DNA of 64,000 nucleotides from Paracoccaceae bacterium (GCA_014879735.1 JACSRN010000080.1:1-64000), one strand, 5' to 3'. Positions 51,894 through 62,734 are shown, numbered from the stretch's first letter. Notes: generated by a model from the sequence alone, not told the origin. A program made the numbers and translations.

Positions 51894-54838
51894 TCGCGCG
51901 CGCCTCTGATCCCCCGCTCTTTCCCGGGGCCGGGCCGCATGTTTTCGCCCTGCCGCCCGGCGCCGACTTTCCTGCCCGGCTGGCCGGTGGGCTGGTCCGC
52001 CGGCTGGGCTCTGCGCCGCCCGAGGCTCTGGCCCGCGTCACGCTCTATCTCAACACCCAGCGCATGCGTCGGCGCCTGCGCGAGGCGTTCCTCGCCCGCG
52101 GCGCACTTCTGCTGCCAAGGCTGCGGCTTGTCACCGAGCTTGCCGAAGATCCGTTTTCCGGTGGGCGACCCGCCATCTCGGCCCTTGGCCGCCGGCTGGA
52201 GCTTGCCGTGCTGGTCGATCGCCTGCTGACGGCCCGCCCCGACCTTGCCCCCCGCAGCGCGCTTTACGGCCTTGCCGACAGTCTTGCCGCCCTGATGGAC
52301 GAATTGCGCGCCGAGGGGGTGGCACCGAAGGTGTTGTCGCAGCTCGACATGGCCGGCCATGCGGCGCATTGGGGCCGCAGTCAACGCTTTCTGGCCCTGG
52401 TCGAGCAGTTCTTCGACCCCGCCGTTTCCCCCGACGCCGAGGCGCGGCTGCGCGCGGCGACCGAGGCACAGGTCGCCGCCTGGGAGGCGATGCCCCCCGG
52501 GGGCCCGGTCATCGTAGCCGGTTCGACCGGATCGCGCGGAACGACGGCACTGCTGATGCGGGCCGTGGCACGGCTGCCGCAAGGTGCGCTGGTCCTGCCC
52601 GGCTTTGACAGCACGCTGCCCGATCCGGTCTGGCAGGCGATGGACGTGGGAACGGGGCAGGAGGACCATCCGCAATACCGTTATCGCCGGCTGACGCAGG
52701 CGCTGGGAATCGCGCCCGGCGCCGTGCGGGACTGGGATAGCGCGCCGGCCCCCGATCCCGCCCGCAATGCGCTGGTTTCGCTGGCGCTGCGGCCTGCCCC
52801 CGTCACCGATCAGTGGATCGCCGAGGGGCCGGCCCTGGGCGATCTGGCGCAAGCCACCTCCGGGCTGACGCTGATCGAGGCGCCGACGCCGCGCGCCGAG
52901 GCGCAGGCCATCGCGCTGCGATTGCGGCAGGCGGTCGAAGACGGCCAGAGCGCGGCGCTGATCACGCCCGACCGCGAACTGACCCGCCGCGTGACAGCCG
53001 CGCTGGACCGCTGGCGGCTGGTGCCCGACGATTCCGCGGGCCAGCCGCTGATCCATGCCCCGCCCGGCCGGCTGCTGCGGCTGGTCGCCCGGGCGATGGG
53101 CCGGCGGCTGATGCCGGACGAGATCCTGGCACTGCTGAAACATCCCCTTGCCTTCACCGGCGGCGAACGCGGGCCGCATCTTCTGCTGACCCGCGAGTTG
53201 GAACTTCACCTGCGCCGCCATGGCCCGGCCTTTCCCGATGTCGCGGCGCTGACCGCCTGGGCCACCGCCCGGCAGGAACCGCTGGCCGCCCTCTGGGCGG
53301 AGCGGTTGGGCGCCGTCCTGTCGGCGCTGGCCCTGCCGGGCGGGGCGGCCCTGGCCGATCTGGTCGCCCGTCACCGGACCCTTGCCGAGGCGCTGGCCCG
53401 CGGTACGGGAGAGGAGGGGACCGGGGAACTCTGGCTGCAGGCGGCGGGGGGCGAGGCGCTGGCGGCGATGGAGGAGCTGGCCCGGGAGGCACCGGCCGGG
53501 TTCATCCTGTCGCCGGGTGACTACAGCGCGCTGCTGGACGGCGTTCTCTCGCGCGGCCAGGTCCGCGAGGCGCTGGTGGCCGATGCGCGGGTGCAGATCC
53601 TCGGGCCGCAGGAGGCGCGGGTGCTGGGTGCCGATCTGGTGATCCTTGCAGGGTTGAACGAAGGCGTCTGGCCGGCCCAGCCCGCGCCCGACCCCTGGCT
53701 GAACCGGCGGATGCGGATCGAGGCCGGACTTCTTCTGCCCGAGCGCCGCATCGGTCTGTCGGCGCATGATTTCCAGATGGCGGCCGGCGCGCCCCGCGTG
53801 GTGCTGTCGCGGGCGCGGCGCGATGCCGAGGCCGAGACGGTGCCCGCCCGCTGGCTGAACCGGCTGACGAACCTGCTGGACGGGCTGGCCGCCGGCGACG
53901 GACCGGCGGCACTGGCGGCAATGCGCGACCGTGGCACGCGCCTGCTGCGGCAGGCCGCAGCGCTGGAGCGGCCGCAGCCCGCGCCGCGCGTCCGCCGCCC
54001 CTCTCCCCGGCCGCCGCTGCACCTGCGCCCCGCGCGGCTGTCCCTGACCGAGGTGGAGCGGCTGATCCGCGACCCCTATGCAATCTATGCCCGGCATGTC
54101 CTGCGACTGGACCCGCTGCCCGCCGCGCGGCCGCTGGCCGATGCCCGCCTGCGCGGCGAAGTGCTGCACCGGGTGCCCGAGGCCTTTCTGCGCAAGGCCG
54201 TGCCGCTCGATCCCGCCGCCGCGGCCACCCTGCTGATGCGGATCGCAGACGAGATCCTGGCTCGCGATGTGCCCTGGCCCGCCACGCGGGCGATCTGGCG
54301 TGCCCGGATGGCCGATCTGGCCCGCCCCTTCGCCGAAAGCGTGATCGAGGGCGGGGGCACCGCCGTCTCGCTGGAACGGAAATATGCGGTCGAGGTGCCG
54401 GGGCTGGATTTCACCCTGGTCGGCAAGCCCGACCGGATCGACCTGATGGCCGATGGTCGCATCCGCATCGTCGATTACAAGACCGGCGCGCCGCCGTCGA
54501 AGCCGCAGCAGAAGGCCTTTGCCAAGCAGTTGCATCTGGCGGCCGTCATGGCCCATCTTGGTGCCTTTCCCGAAGTGGGGCCGCAGACCGAAGCCAGCAT
54601 CGCCTATGTCCAGCTGAAACGCGACCTGAAGGAGATTGCCGCCGACCTGACCTCGGACGAGATTGCAGCGGTGCTGGACGAGTTTCGCCGTCTCGTCCTT
54701 GCCTATCGCGACCCCGGGCGCGGCTATACCTCGCGCCGCGCCATGGTCGAGATGGCAACGACGGGCGATTACGACGACCTTGCCCGCCATGGCGAATGGG
54801 CGATCACCGACCCTGCCTTCCCCGAGGACGTGTCATGA
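51890..54838 (+). CDS. addB: Double-strand break repair protein AddB
   Basis: The 982-residue protein matches alphaproteobacterial AddB: N-terminal region (LYLNTQRMRRRLREAFLARGALLLP), long helicase-like but inactive middle (VWPAQPAPDPWLNRRMR) and a C-terminal RecB-family nuclease domain with motif RIVDYKTG (about 880). With AddA it resects broken ends for recombination. Four-base overlaps tie it to murU and addA. Confidence 0.95.
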   Translation: MIARASDPPLFPGAGPHVFALPPGADFPARLAGGLVRRLGSAPPEALARVTLYLNTQRMRRRLREAFLARGALLLPRLRLVTELAEDPFSGGRPAISALGRRLELAVLVDRLLTARPDLAPRSALYGLADSLAALMDELRAEGVAPKVLSQLDMAGHAAHWGRSQRFLALVEQFFDPAVSPDAEARLRAATEAQVAAWEAMPPGGPVIVAGSTGSRGTTALLMRAVARLPQGALVLPGFDSTLPDPVWQAMDVGTGQEDHPQYRYRRLTQALGIAPGAVRDWDSAPAPDPARNALVSLALRPAPVTDQWIAEGPALGDLAQATSGLTLIEAPTPRAEAQAIALRLRQAVEDGQSAALITPDRELTRRVTAALDRWRLVPDDSAGQPLIHAPPGRLLRLVARAMGRRLMPDEILALLKHPLAFTGGERGPHLLLTRELELHLRRHGPAFPDVAALTAWATARQEPLAALWAERLGAVLSALALPGGAALADLVARHRTLAEALARGTGEEGTGELWLQAAGGEALAAMEELAREAPAGFILSPGDYSALLDGVLSRGQVREALVADARVQILGPQEARVLGADLVILAGLNEGVWPAQPAPDPWLNRRMRIEAGLLLPERRIGLSAHDFQMAAGAPRVVLSRARRDAEAETVPARWLNRLTNLLDGLAAGDGPAALAAMRDRGTRLLRQAAALERPQPAPRVRRPSPRPPLHLRPARLSLTEVERLIRDPYAIYARHVLRLDPLPAARPLADARLRGEVLHRVPEAFLRKAVPLDPAAAATLLMRIADEILARDVPWPATRAIWRARMADLARPFAESVIEGGGTAVSLERKYAVEVPGLDFTLVGKPDRIDLMADGRIRIVDYKTGAPPSKPQQKAFAKQLHLAAVMAHLGAFPEVGPQTEASIAYVQLKRDLKEIAADLTSDEIAAVLDEFRRLVLAYRDPGRGYTSRRAMVEMATTGDYDDLARHGEWAITDPAFPEDVS

Positions 54839-57800
54839 CCGCACCGAATGCCGCAGGCGCCGCCCAGATCGCCGCGGCCGATCCCGATGCGAATGTCTGG
54901 CTGGTGGCCAATGCCGGTTCCGGCAAGACCAAGGTTCTGACCGACCGGGTGGCGCGGCTGCTGCTGCGCGGGGTGGATCCGCAGAACATCCTGTGCCTGA
55001 CCTATACCAAGGCCGCCGCCGCCGAGATGCAGAACCGCCTGTTCAGGCGTCTTGGCGCCTGGGCGATGGCCGAAGACGGCGCGCTGCGCGGCAATCTGGC
55101 CGATCTGGGCGAAGTCGTGCCGGATGCCAGCCGCCTGCGGCTGGCCCGCCAGTTGTTTGCCCGCGCGATCGAAACGCCGGGTGGCATCCGCATCCAGACC
55201 ATTCACAGTTTCTGCGCCGGCCTTCTGCGTCGCTTTCCGCTGGAGGCCGGCGTCAGCCCCGCCTTTCGCGAACTCGACGACCGTTCCGCCACGCTGTTGC
55301 GCGCCGAAATCCTCGACACCATGGCCGAAGGGCACGAGGTCCGGCTTCTCGATGCCGTCCTGCCCGAGGTGGGCGAGGCCGTCGACGGTTTTCTGGCCCA
55401 GGTCGCCGCCCGCCGCGCCGATCTGGCGCGGATGCCCGGGGATGCCGCGCTTCGCCAGGCCTTCGGCGTGCCGCTGGCTCTCGACGAGGCGGCGCTGCTG
55501 GGCCAGGTCCTTGGCCCCGGCGATGCGGCACTGCTGGCCGGGCTGGTGGCACCGCTGCTGGCCGGGTCGGCGACGGATCAGGCGGCAGGGCGGACGCTTG
55601 CCCTGCTGCCCGCAACGCCTGATCTGGCGGCGCTGGAACGGCTGGAAGGTGTCTTCCTGACCAAGACGGGAGAGAATGCGGGCCAGCCGAAGCTGGAGCG
55701 GTTCCCCACCAAATCCACCCGTGCCGCGCTGGGGGACCGACTGGCCCACCTTCACGCCCTGATGGGGCGCGTGGCCGATGCCCGCCCGCTGCGCCTTGCC
55801 TTTCAGGCCTATCGCAAGGCCGAGGCGCTGCACCGTTTCGCCGCCGCCTTCCTCGCCCGCTACGAGGCCGCAAAGGCCGTGCAGGGCTGGCTAGACTTTG
55901 ACGATTTCATCACCCGCGCCTCGGCGCTGCTGGCCGATCCGGGCACGGCGCCCTGGGTGCTTTACCGGCTGGACGGGTCGATCGACCATGTGCTGGTGGA
56001 CGAGGCGCAGGACACCAGCCCCGCGCAATGGCGGATCGTGGCGGCGCTGACCGAGGAATTCACCGCCGGGCTGGGCGCGCGGCCTGTGCCGCGGTCGCTG
56101 TTCGTCGTGGGCGACAAGAAGCAGTCGATCTATTCCTTCCAGGGTGCCGACGTGGTCGGGTTCGACCGGGTGAAGACCGATTTCGCCAGCCGTTTCGACG
56201 CGGTTGGCGCGCCGCTTGGGCAGGGGGAACTGGTCCATTCCTTCCGCTCCGCGCCGGCGATCCTCGATCTGGTCGACCGCGCCTTTCCGGGCACGCTGGA
56301 GGTGGCCCTGGGCGGCCCCTTCCGCCATCGCGCCTTTCACGATGCGATGCCGGGGCGGGTGGACATCTGGCCCGTGGTGCCCAAGCCGGAAAGACCCGAA
56401 GCCGGCGACTGGTTCGATCCGGTCGACATGCAGGGCGAAACGGATGCGCCCATCGTTCTGGCCCGCCAGATCGCGGCCGAGATCCGGCGGATGCTGCAGG
56501 CGGGAGAACAGATTCCCGACAAGGACGGCTTTCGCCCCGTCCGGCCGGGGGATTTCCTGATCCTGGTCCAGCGCCGGCAAGCGCTGTTCGAGGCGCTGAT
56601 CCGCGCCTGCAAGGCCGAGGGACTGCCGATCTCCGGCCCCGACCGGCTGACCCTGACCGAAGAACTCGCCGTCCGCGACATCCTGGCGCTGTTGACCTTT
56701 CTCAACACCCCCGAGGACGATCTGGCCCTTGCCACGGCGCTGCGCTCGCCGCTGTTCGGCTGGTCGGAGCAGCGGCTTTTCGCGCTGGCGCAACCGCGCA
56801 AGGGGTATCTGTGGGAAGCCCTGCGTGCCGCGGACGAGGTCGAGACGCTGGCGATGCTGAACGACCTGCGGCGCTGGACCGAATATCTGCGCCCCTTCGA
56901 ACTGATCGACCGCATTCTGACGCGCCACGGCGGACGCGAGCGCCTTCTGGGCCGCATGGGCGAAGAGGCAGCGGATGCGCTGGACGAGCTTTGCCAGCAG
57001 GCGCTGGCCTATGAACGTGCCGAGGTGCCCAGCCTGACCGGCTTTCTGGTCTGGATGGCCGCCGGCGAGGTCGAGGTGAAACGGCAGGCCGAGGGCGAGG
57101 GACAGGTCATCCGGGTGATGACGGTACATGGCGCGAAAGGACTTGAGGCGCCGGTGGTGATCCTGCCCGAAACCGCCGACCGCGACCTCTCGCGCGAGAA
57201 GGACCTGATCCTGCCGCTTTCCGCGGGTCTGGCCACCTGGGCCGGCCGCAAGGCCGAGGATCCGCCCGCGGTGGCAGCGCTGAAAGCGGCGCGCGCGCTG
57301 TTGCGCGAGGCGGAAAACCTGCGGCTTCTCTATGTCGCGATGACGCGGGCGAAATGCTGGCTGATCATTGCGGCCGCAGGCGAGGCTTCCGAAAGCTCGT
57401 GGCACGGCATCCTGAGCAATGCCATTGCCGGCATGCCGACCACCGCCCTGGGCGAGGGCCGGTTGCGCCACCAATCCGGCGACTGGCCCGATCCGGCGCC
57501 CCAGGGCGTCCCGCCGATCCTGCCCGACGATCTGCCGCCCTGGCTCGGCCATGCCGCCCCGCCGCCGCCACCGCAGCCCGCGACGCGCAGCCCCTCGGAC
57601 CTTGGCGGCGAGAAGATCGTGCCGGCCACGATGGCAGACCCCGCGGCCGGGGCCGACGCGGCCGAGACGCCTTCGGATGGCGCACGCGCACGCGGTACGC
57701 TGCTGCACCTGTTGCTGCAGCACCTGAGCGGCCTGCCCGCCGCGGACCGTGCGGCACTGGCCCAGCGACTGCGGGCGCCCGAAGACCTGCTGTCGGAGGC

Positions 57801-58158
57801 TGTGGCGATTCTCGACGAGCCGGCACTCGGCTGGATCTTCGGCCCCGAAAGCCTGGCCGAGGTGGAAATCGCCGCCCCCTGGCAGGGCGCCGTGCTTGAC
57901 GGGGCCATCGACCGGCTGGTCGTGCTGCCCGACCGGGTGATCGCCATCGACTTCAAGTCGAATGCCGTGCTGCCGGCCGGTGCCGATCAGGTGCCCGAGG
58001 CCTATCTGCGCCAGCTTGGCGCCTATGCCCATGCGCTGGCGGCCATCTATCCCGGCCGCCGAATCGAGACCGCAATCCTCTGGACGCGGGGGCCTGTCCT
58101 GATGCCACTTCCTCCCGCAAACGTGACTGCGGCACTGTTGCGGGCCGGGCCTGCTTGA
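54835..58158 (+). CDS. addA: Double-strand break repair helicase AddA
   Basis: The 1107-residue UvrD/Rep-type helicase-nuclease has Walker A ANAGSGKT (25-32), [27 protein letters not shown], Walker [27 protein letters not shown] and [12 protein letters not shown]. The C-terminal nuclease domain carries VIAIDFKSN (about 1040). It is the motor and second nuclease of the AddAB complex. ATG 54835 overlaps the addB stop. Confidence 0.96.
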   Translation: MTAPNAAGAAQIAAADPDANVWLVANAGSGKTKVLTDRVARLLLRGVDPQNILCLTYTKAAAAEMQNRLFRRLGAWAMAEDGALRGNLADLGEVVPDASRLRLARQLFARAIETPGGIRIQTIHSFCAGLLRRFPLEAGVSPAFRELDDRSATLLRAEILDTMAEGHEVRLLDAVLPEVGEAVDGFLAQVAARRADLARMPGDAALRQAFGVPLALDEAALLGQVLGPGDAALLAGLVAPLLAGSATDQAAGRTLALLPATPDLAALERLEGVFLTKTGENAGQPKLERFPTKSTRAALGDRLAHLHALMGRVADARPLRLAFQAYRKAEALHRFAAAFLARYEAAKAVQGWLDFDDFITRASALLADPGTAPWVLYRLDGSIDHVLVDEAQDTSPAQWRIVAALTEEFTAGLGARPVPRSLFVVGDKKQSIYSFQGADVVGFDRVKTDFASRFDAVGAPLGQGELVHSFRSAPAILDLVDRAFPGTLEVALGGPFRHRAFHDAMPGRVDIWPVVPKPERPEAGDWFDPVDMQGETDAPIVLARQIAAEIRRMLQAGEQIPDKDGFRPVRPGDFLILVQRRQALFEALIRACKAEGLPISGPDRLTLTEELAVRDILALLTFLNTPEDDLALATALRSPLFGWSEQRLFALAQPRKGYLWEALRAADEVETLAMLNDLRRWTEYLRPFELIDRILTRHGGRERLLGRMGEEAADALDELCQQALAYERAEVPSLTGFLVWMAAGEVEVKRQAEGEGQVIRVMTVHGAKGLEAPVVILPETADRDLSREKDLILPLSAGLATWAGRKAEDPPAVAALKAARALLREAENLRLLYVAMTRAKCWLIIAAAGEASESSWHGILSNAIAGMPTTALGEGRLRHQSGDWPDPAPQGVPPILPDDLPPWLGHAAPPPPPQPATRSPSDLGGEKIVPATMADPAAGADAAETPSDGARARGTLLHLLLQHLSGLPAADRAALAQRLRAPEDLLSEAVAILDEPALGWIFGPESLAEVEIAAPWQGAVLDGAIDRLVVLPDRVIAIDFKSNAVLPAGADQVPEAYLRQLGAYAHALAAIYPGRRIETAILWTRGPVLMPLPPANVTAALLRAGPA

Positions 58159-58216
58159 CGCCCGCCCCCCCCGCACCTACGTTTTCGACCAACATCAGCT
58201 TTCAGGAGATACGCCA

Positions 58217-58543
58217 ATGGGCGCTGCTACCGTTGCCGTCAGCGATTCCACCTTCGACGCCGAGGTCCGCAAGTCGGATATCCCGGTTGTCGTGGATTTC
58301 TGGGCCGAATGGTGCGGACCGTGCCGCCAGATCGGGCCGGCACTTGAGGAACTGGCCACGGAATATGCCGGCCGGGTGAAGATCGCCAAGATCAACGTCG
58401 ACGAAAACCCCGACAGCCCGGCCATGCTGGGGGTGCGCGGCATTCCCGCACTGTTCCTGTTCAAGGACGGCGAGGTGGTCTCCAGCAAGATCGGTGCCGC
58501 CCCGAAGGGTGTGCTGGAAAACTGGATCAAATCGTCGATCTGA
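58217..58543 (+). CDS. trxA: Thioredoxin
   Basis: The 108-residue protein is a standard cytoplasmic thioredoxin with active site WCGPC (Cys33, Cys36), cis-Pro stretch [11 protein letters not shown] and PKGVLENWI. It reduces protein disulfides with NADPH via thioredoxin reductase. AGGAG precedes ATG 58217. It lies 58 bases after addA and may be cotranscribed. A loopless palindrome follows at 58579. Confidence 0.97.
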   Translation: MGAATVAVSDSTFDAEVRKSDIPVVVDFWAEWCGPCRQIGPALEELATEYAGRVKIAKINVDENPDSPAMLGVRGIPALFLFKDGEVVSSKIGAAPKGVLENWIKSSI

Positions 58544-58578
58544 TCCGCGACCGGCGCCGCGCCCCCTGATGCCGGGGA

Positions 58579-58594
58579 GCGGTGCCGGCACCGC
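58579..58594 (+). terminator. GC palindrome after trxA
   Basis: A perfect 16-bp palindrome, GCGGTGCCGGCACCGC, lies 36 bases after the trxA stop. It could fold as a short hairpin, but no U-tract follows. Termination is uncertain. Confidence 0.3.
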
Positions 58595-58722
58595 CTGCAA
58601 GCTGCAGTCTTCGTTCTGGCCGTGTCTTGCCTGTGCACGGCCAGTCATCGTGCGCCCTTGCGCGCGGGCTGTCCTTCGGATCATCTGCCGCTGACGGGGC
58701 AGCAGCGCGGAAAGGACAGGGC

Positions 58723-59982
58723 ATGGCGGAGGGCTGGATCGGAACGGGCGGCATCGATCTGACCGAACGGCCGGTGCACCGCGACTGGCTGATGGCGCAG
58801 GCAGCCGGGCTGATCACCTTCTTCGGCGCGGCGCTGAACCCCGCGGGCGGGTTCTTCGCTCTGGACACGTCCGGCCGGCCATTGCCCGCACCCGGCGGGA
58901 ATGGAACGGTCCGGCATCTGCACGAAACCACGCGGATGGTGCATTGCTTTGCCATTGCCCATCTTCTGGGCCTGCCCGGCGCCGACCGGATGGTCGATCA
59001 CGGCATGGCCTTCCTGCGTGGCCATCACGAAGACCGGGCGCATGGCGGCTGGTTCTGGTCGGTCGACGATACCGGGCCGGTCGATGCCACGAAACAGGCC
59101 TATGGCCATGCCTTCGTGCTGCTGGCCGGGGCTTCGGCAAAGGTGGTGGGCCACCCGGACGCCGATGCGCTGATTGCCGATGCGACAGCCGTGCTGAAGA
59201 CCCGCTTCTGGGACGATGCCGCCGGCGCCACGACCGAGGAATACAGTGCCGACTGGCAGCCCCTCGGCGACTATCGCGGCCAGAACTCGAACATGCATCT
59301 GACCGAGGCGCTGATGGCCGCCTTCGAAGCGACGGGCGAGGCGGGCTATCTGGCCATGGCCGAACGTATTGCCGGGCTGATCATCGACCGTCATGCCCGC
59401 GCGCTCGGTTGGCGGGTGGCCGAACATTTTCGCGCCGACTGGAGCCTGGACCCCGATTACGAAGGCAGCCCGATGTTCCGCCCGGCCGGAACCACGCCCG
59501 GCCATGCGCTGGAATGGAGCCGGCTGCTGATCCAGCTCTGGGAGCTGGGGCAGCGCCGGCAGGGCTGGATGCCCGAGGCCGCGCGGGCATTGTTCCTGCA
59601 CACCTGCAACATCGGCTGGGATGACGCGGGGGGCGGGTTCTACTATACGCTCGACTGGGACGACCGCGCCGCCCGCAGCGACCGCTACTGGTGGCCCTGC
59701 GCCGAGGGCATCGGCGCCGCGGCGGTGCTGCGCAAATCCGGCGGCGACCGGCGGTTCGAGGATTGGTATCGCCGGATCTGGGATTTCACAGCCCGGCATC
59801 TGATCGACACCGCCCATGGCGGCTGGCATCCCGAACTGGACGATGACCTGCGCCCGGTCACGCGCGTCTTTGCCGGCAAGCCGGATCTGTATCACGCGCT
59901 GCAGGCCTGCCTCATCCCGCTCTTGCCGCCCGATGGCAGCATCACCCGCGGGCTGGCGGCGCAGGTGGCGGCGGCACGCTAG
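58723..59982 (+). CDS. AGE-family sugar epimerase/isomerase (YihS-like)
   Basis: The 419-residue protein has the (alpha/alpha)6 pattern of the N-acylglucosamine 2-epimerase family: RHLHETTRMVHCFAIAH, KQAYGHAFVLLAGA, NSNMHLTEALMAAFEATG, GHALEWSRLLIQLW and DLYHALQACLIPL. This motif set is closest to YihS-type aldose-ketose isomerases acting on mannose or sulfoquinovose, not to renin-binding epimerases. GGAAAGGA precedes ATG 58723. No sulfoquinovose genes lie nearby, so mannose-fructose isomerisation is as likely. Its 3' end overlaps the opposing gene by 41 bases. Confidence 0.85.
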   Translation: MAEGWIGTGGIDLTERPVHRDWLMAQAAGLITFFGAALNPAGGFFALDTSGRPLPAPGGNGTVRHLHETTRMVHCFAIAHLLGLPGADRMVDHGMAFLRGHHEDRAHGGWFWSVDDTGPVDATKQAYGHAFVLLAGASAKVVGHPDADALIADATAVLKTRFWDDAAGATTEEYSADWQPLGDYRGQNSNMHLTEALMAAFEATGEAGYLAMAERIAGLIIDRHARALGWRVAEHFRADWSLDPDYEGSPMFRPAGTTPGHALEWSRLLIQLWELGQRRQGWMPEAARALFLHTCNIGWDDAGGGFYYTLDWDDRAARSDRYWWPCAEGIGAAAVLRKSGGDRRFEDWYRRIWDFTARHLIDTAHGGWHPELDDDLRPVTRVFAGKPDLYHALQACLIPLLPPDGSITRGLAAQVAAAR

Positions 59983-60475
59983 CGGCAACTCCGGTGGCCA
60001 GCCAGCCGAACACCAGATCGGGGTCGGCGGACAGCGCCTCGGCCTGATCTTCGACAAAGGCCAGGAAGGCCGGACGCCATTCCGGTGCGACACCGAGCAG
60101 AACCGGAATCCCCCGTTCGCAGGCCATGCCCATCGCACCGACCAGCCCGCGCCCTGCGGCCTCTTGCTTGCCGAACTTGTTCGCGATCAGCGCCTGCGCA
60201 TCGGGAAGCCCGGCCAGGACCTCCAGCGCCAGGCCTTCCAGCGCGCCGGCATCCAGCCTGCAGGCCGTGGCGCCGGCATCCGGGCCAAGGCTGACATCGC
60301 GCACCGGCCCGGCCGGCAGAACGCGCAGCACGATCCGGCAGCCTTGTGACGCGGCCGCCGGTTCCGCAATCGCCCCTGCCAGTGCCAGCCCGGCCGCCAT
60401 GGCGCGATCGGCCACCTCGGCCAGCACGCGGTCGACCAGGCCCGGCGTGTCGCTTGTCACATATCCGATCCGCAT
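59942..60475 (-). CDS. DUF2478 family protein
   Basis: The 177-residue protein has the DUF2478 features: MRIGYVTSDTPG nucleotide-like start, GCRIVLRVL, RLDAGALEGLALEVLAGL, ALIANKFGKQEAAGRG and GIPVLLGVAPEW. The family has an NTPase-like fold and often lies beside molybdate or molybdopterin genes; none is seen here. ATG 60475 or 60478 are both possible after a G-rich stretch. The Pro-rich tail overlaps the AGE gene end. Confidence 0.85.
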   Translation of the reverse strand: MRIGYVTSDTPGLVDRVLAEVADRAMAAGLALAGAIAEPAAASQGCRIVLRVLPAGPVRDVSLGPDAGATACRLDAGALEGLALEVLAGLPDAQALIANKFGKQEAAGRGLVGAMGMACERGIPVLLGVAPEWRPAFLAFVEDQAEALSADPDLVFGWLATGVAASVPPPPAPPARG

Positions 60476-60540
60476 CATTACCCCCCCGCGCCCGCGCCCA
60501 TCCTGGCCCGGACGGATCGTGCCGTGCAACCCTGTCTGCA

Positions 60541-61413
60541 TCAGCCGCCGCGCAACTGCCGGGCGACGGCGAAGAAGGCCTGCACCAGCTTTGCCCCATG
60601 CCGTTCGCGCAGGGCGATCAGCGCCTCGTCCATCATCAGCCCGGCATCGGGGTCAAGCCGGATCGGAACCAGCCGCCGGTCCTTGCCGAATTCGGCCTGC
60701 GAAACGAAGCCGATCCCCGCACCGGAGGCGACGATCTCGCGCACCGCTTCACGCCCCTCCGCCTCGATTGCCGGCGTCAGGTCGATCCCCGCGGCGCGCG
60801 CGGCCTGTTCCAGCTTCGCCCGCGTCTTCGAACCGCGCTCGCGCAGCACCAGCGGATGCGCCGGCAGATCCGTCAGCGCCAGCCGCCCGGCGCCGGCCAG
60901 CGGATGACCGCGCGCCACGAAAGCGATGATCGGCGAAGTGCCCAGAACCTCGCAGTCGAAATGCGCCAGTTCCGGGCGCTCGCCCAAGATGCCGAGGTCG
61001 GCCTCATAGCGAAACAGCAGGCCGACCACCGTTTCGGTATTGCCCGACCGGACCGAGACCGTCACCCGCGGATATCTTTCGCGAAAGGTTGCCAGGATAT
61101 GCAGCAGATGATGCGCGCTGTCGGCGACGATGCGCAGGTGCCCGGCCTGCAAGGCCCTGTTTTCCAGCAGATAATCCAGCGCCTGCTGTTCGCTGTCAAA
61201 CAGCCGGCGGGTGATCTGCAACAGCCCTTCGCCGGCTTCGGTCAGCGTCACCTGCTTGCGCTGCCTGTTGAAGAGCAGAACGTCGTATTCTTCCTCCAGC
61301 TTGCGCACCTGATCGGAAATTGCCGGCTGGGTCAGCAAAAGCTGCTCGGCCGCGCGGGAAAAACCACCGCTGATGGCGACGTGGTGGAAGGCCCGCAGTT
61401 GAACATGCCGCAT
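60541..61413 (-). CDS. LysR-family regulator, probably of phosphonate catabolism
   Basis: The 290-residue regulator has the LysR HTH (AFHHVAISGGFSRAAEQLLLTQPAISDQV, about 8-36) and a periplasmic-binding-like effector domain (from 92: GHLRIVADSAHHLLHIL). It is divergent from phnW with a perfect inverted repeat between, the usual LysR design. It probably senses 2-aminoethylphosphonate or an intermediate and activates phnW-phnA. Effector identity is inference from the neighbours. Confidence 0.92.
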   Translation of the reverse strand: MRHVQLRAFHHVAISGGFSRAAEQLLLTQPAISDQVRKLEEEYDVLLFNRQRKQVTLTEAGEGLLQITRRLFDSEQQALDYLLENRALQAGHLRIVADSAHHLLHILATFRERYPRVTVSVRSGNTETVVGLLFRYEADLGILGERPELAHFDCEVLGTSPIIAFVARGHPLAGAGRLALTDLPAHPLVLRERGSKTRAKLEQAARAAGIDLTPAIEAEGREAVREIVASGAGIGFVSQAEFGKDRRLVPIRLDPDAGLMMDEALIALRERHGAKLVQAFFAVARQLRGG

Positions 61414-61443
61414 CGCATCCCCCTTCGTCGGGCTGTCATCTGG

Positions 61444-61470
61444 CTTATCATCAGTTCAGCTGATGATAAG
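61444..61470. promoter_or_regulatory. Perfect 11-bp inverted repeat, candidate LysR operator
   Basis: CTTATCATCAG (61444-61454) and CTGATGATAAG (61460-61470) are exact reverse complements separated by TTCAG. The repeat lies 31 bases before the LysR gene start and 83 before phnW in an AT-rich gap. It contains the T-N11-A arrangement expected of a LysR recognition site. Confidence 0.8.
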
Positions 61471-61552
61471 ATATGAATTAGCGATTTTACATATGCTCTC
61501 TGGAATGGGAACCTGCCGCCAGCGTCGAACGCTCCGCTGCACGAGGCCCGCA

Positions 61553-62734
61553 ATGACCGCCCACACCTTTCCCGACCCTGGGATGGGGGAACCCTTCCTC
61601 CTGACCCCCGGCCCGCTGACCACCGCCTATTCGGTGAAGGAGGCAATGCTGAAGGACTGGGGATCCTGGGACGAGGATTTCCGGGCCATGACCCGCAACC
61701 TGCGCGACCGGCTGGTTGCCATGGCCGGCGATACGACGGGCGCGTTCACCTGCGTGCCGCTGCAGGGCTCCGGTTCCTATTGCGTCGAGGCGATGCTGGG
61801 CACGCTGGTCCCGCGCGACGGCAAGGTGCTGGTTCTGGCCAACGGCGCCTATGGCCTGCGCGCAGCCGAGACCCTGCGGGTGATGGGCCGCGCCTTCACG
61901 CTGATCGACAAGGGCGACTATCTGCCACCGCGCGGCGAAGAGGTGGCCCGGGCGCTGGATGCCGACCCGGCCATCACCCATGTGATCGCGATCCATTGCG
62001 AAACCTCCAGCGGCATCCTGAACCCGCTGGCCGAGATCGCCGCGGCCACGGCTTCGCGCGGGCGGCGGCTGCTGATCGACACGATGTCGGCCTTCGGCGC
62101 GGTCGATCTGGATGTGACGCACCTTCCCTGCGACGCGCTCGTCTCCTCGGCCAACAAATGCATCGAGGGCGTGCCCGGCTTCGGCTTCGTCATCGCCCGA
62201 CGTTCCGCGCTGGAGGCTGCGCGCGGCAATGCCCATTCGCTGAGCCTGGACGTGCATGCGCAATGGGCGACGATGGAAAAGACCGGCCAATGGCGCTTCA
62301 CCCCGCCGACCCATGTCGTCGCGGCCTTCCTGACCGCGCTGGATCTGCACGAGGCCGAAGGCGGCGTGGCCGGGCGCGGCGCACGCTACGGCCGCAACCG
62401 CGACGTGCTGGTCGAGGGCATGCGTGGCCTGGGCTTCGAGACGCTTCTGGGCGACCGCTGGCTTTCGCCGATCATCGTGACCTTCTTCAACCCCGCCCAC
62501 CCCCGCTTTGACTTTGCCGCCTTCTATGCGCAGATGAAGGCGCGGGGATTCATCATCTACCCGGGCAAGCTGACGGCGGTCGACAGCTTCCGCCTGGGCT
62601 GCATCGGCCGCCTGGACGAGGCGGTGATGCGTCGCGTCGTCAGGGCCGCCGCCGACAGCCTGCATGCCATGGGTGTCGACAGCGCCGCACCGCCGGCCGC
62701 GGCCCTGGCCGAACGCACCCGGCTGGCCGCCTGA
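61553..62734 (+). CDS. phnW: 2-aminoethylphosphonate--pyruvate transaminase
   Basis: The 393-residue class V aminotransferase has FLLTPGPLTT at 16-25, LLIDTMSAFG with Asp176, and the PLP lysine Lys202 in SSANKCIEGVPGFGF. It converts 2-aminoethylphosphonate and pyruvate to phosphonoacetaldehyde and alanine. GAGG lies seven bases before ATG 61553; an earlier in-frame start at 61463 would cover the regulatory region. The next gene, phnA, indicates the oxidative branch via phosphonoacetate. Confidence 0.95.
   Translation: MTAHTFPDPGMGEPFLLTPGPLTTAYSVKEAMLKDWGSWDEDFRAMTRNLRDRLVAMAGDTTGAFTCVPLQGSGSYCVEAMLGTLVPRDGKVLVLANGAYGLRAAETLRVMGRAFTLIDKGDYLPPRGEEVARALDADPAITHVIAIHCETSSGILNPLAEIAAATASRGRRLLIDTMSAFGAVDLDVTHLPCDALVSSANKCIEGVPGFGFVIARRSALEAARGNAHSLSLDVHAQWATMEKTGQWRFTPPTHVVAAFLTALDLHEAEGGVAGRGARYGRNRDVLVEGMRGLGFETLLGDRWLSPIIVTFFNPAHPRFDFAAFYAQMKARGFIIYPGKLTAVDSFRLGCIGRLDEAVMRRVVRAAADSLHAMGVDSAAPPAAALAERTRLAA

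Noticed and set aside
51824-54790. Minus-strand open frame of 988 codons
   Set aside because: It is a shadow of addB, whose nuclease motif and operon overlaps are convincing.
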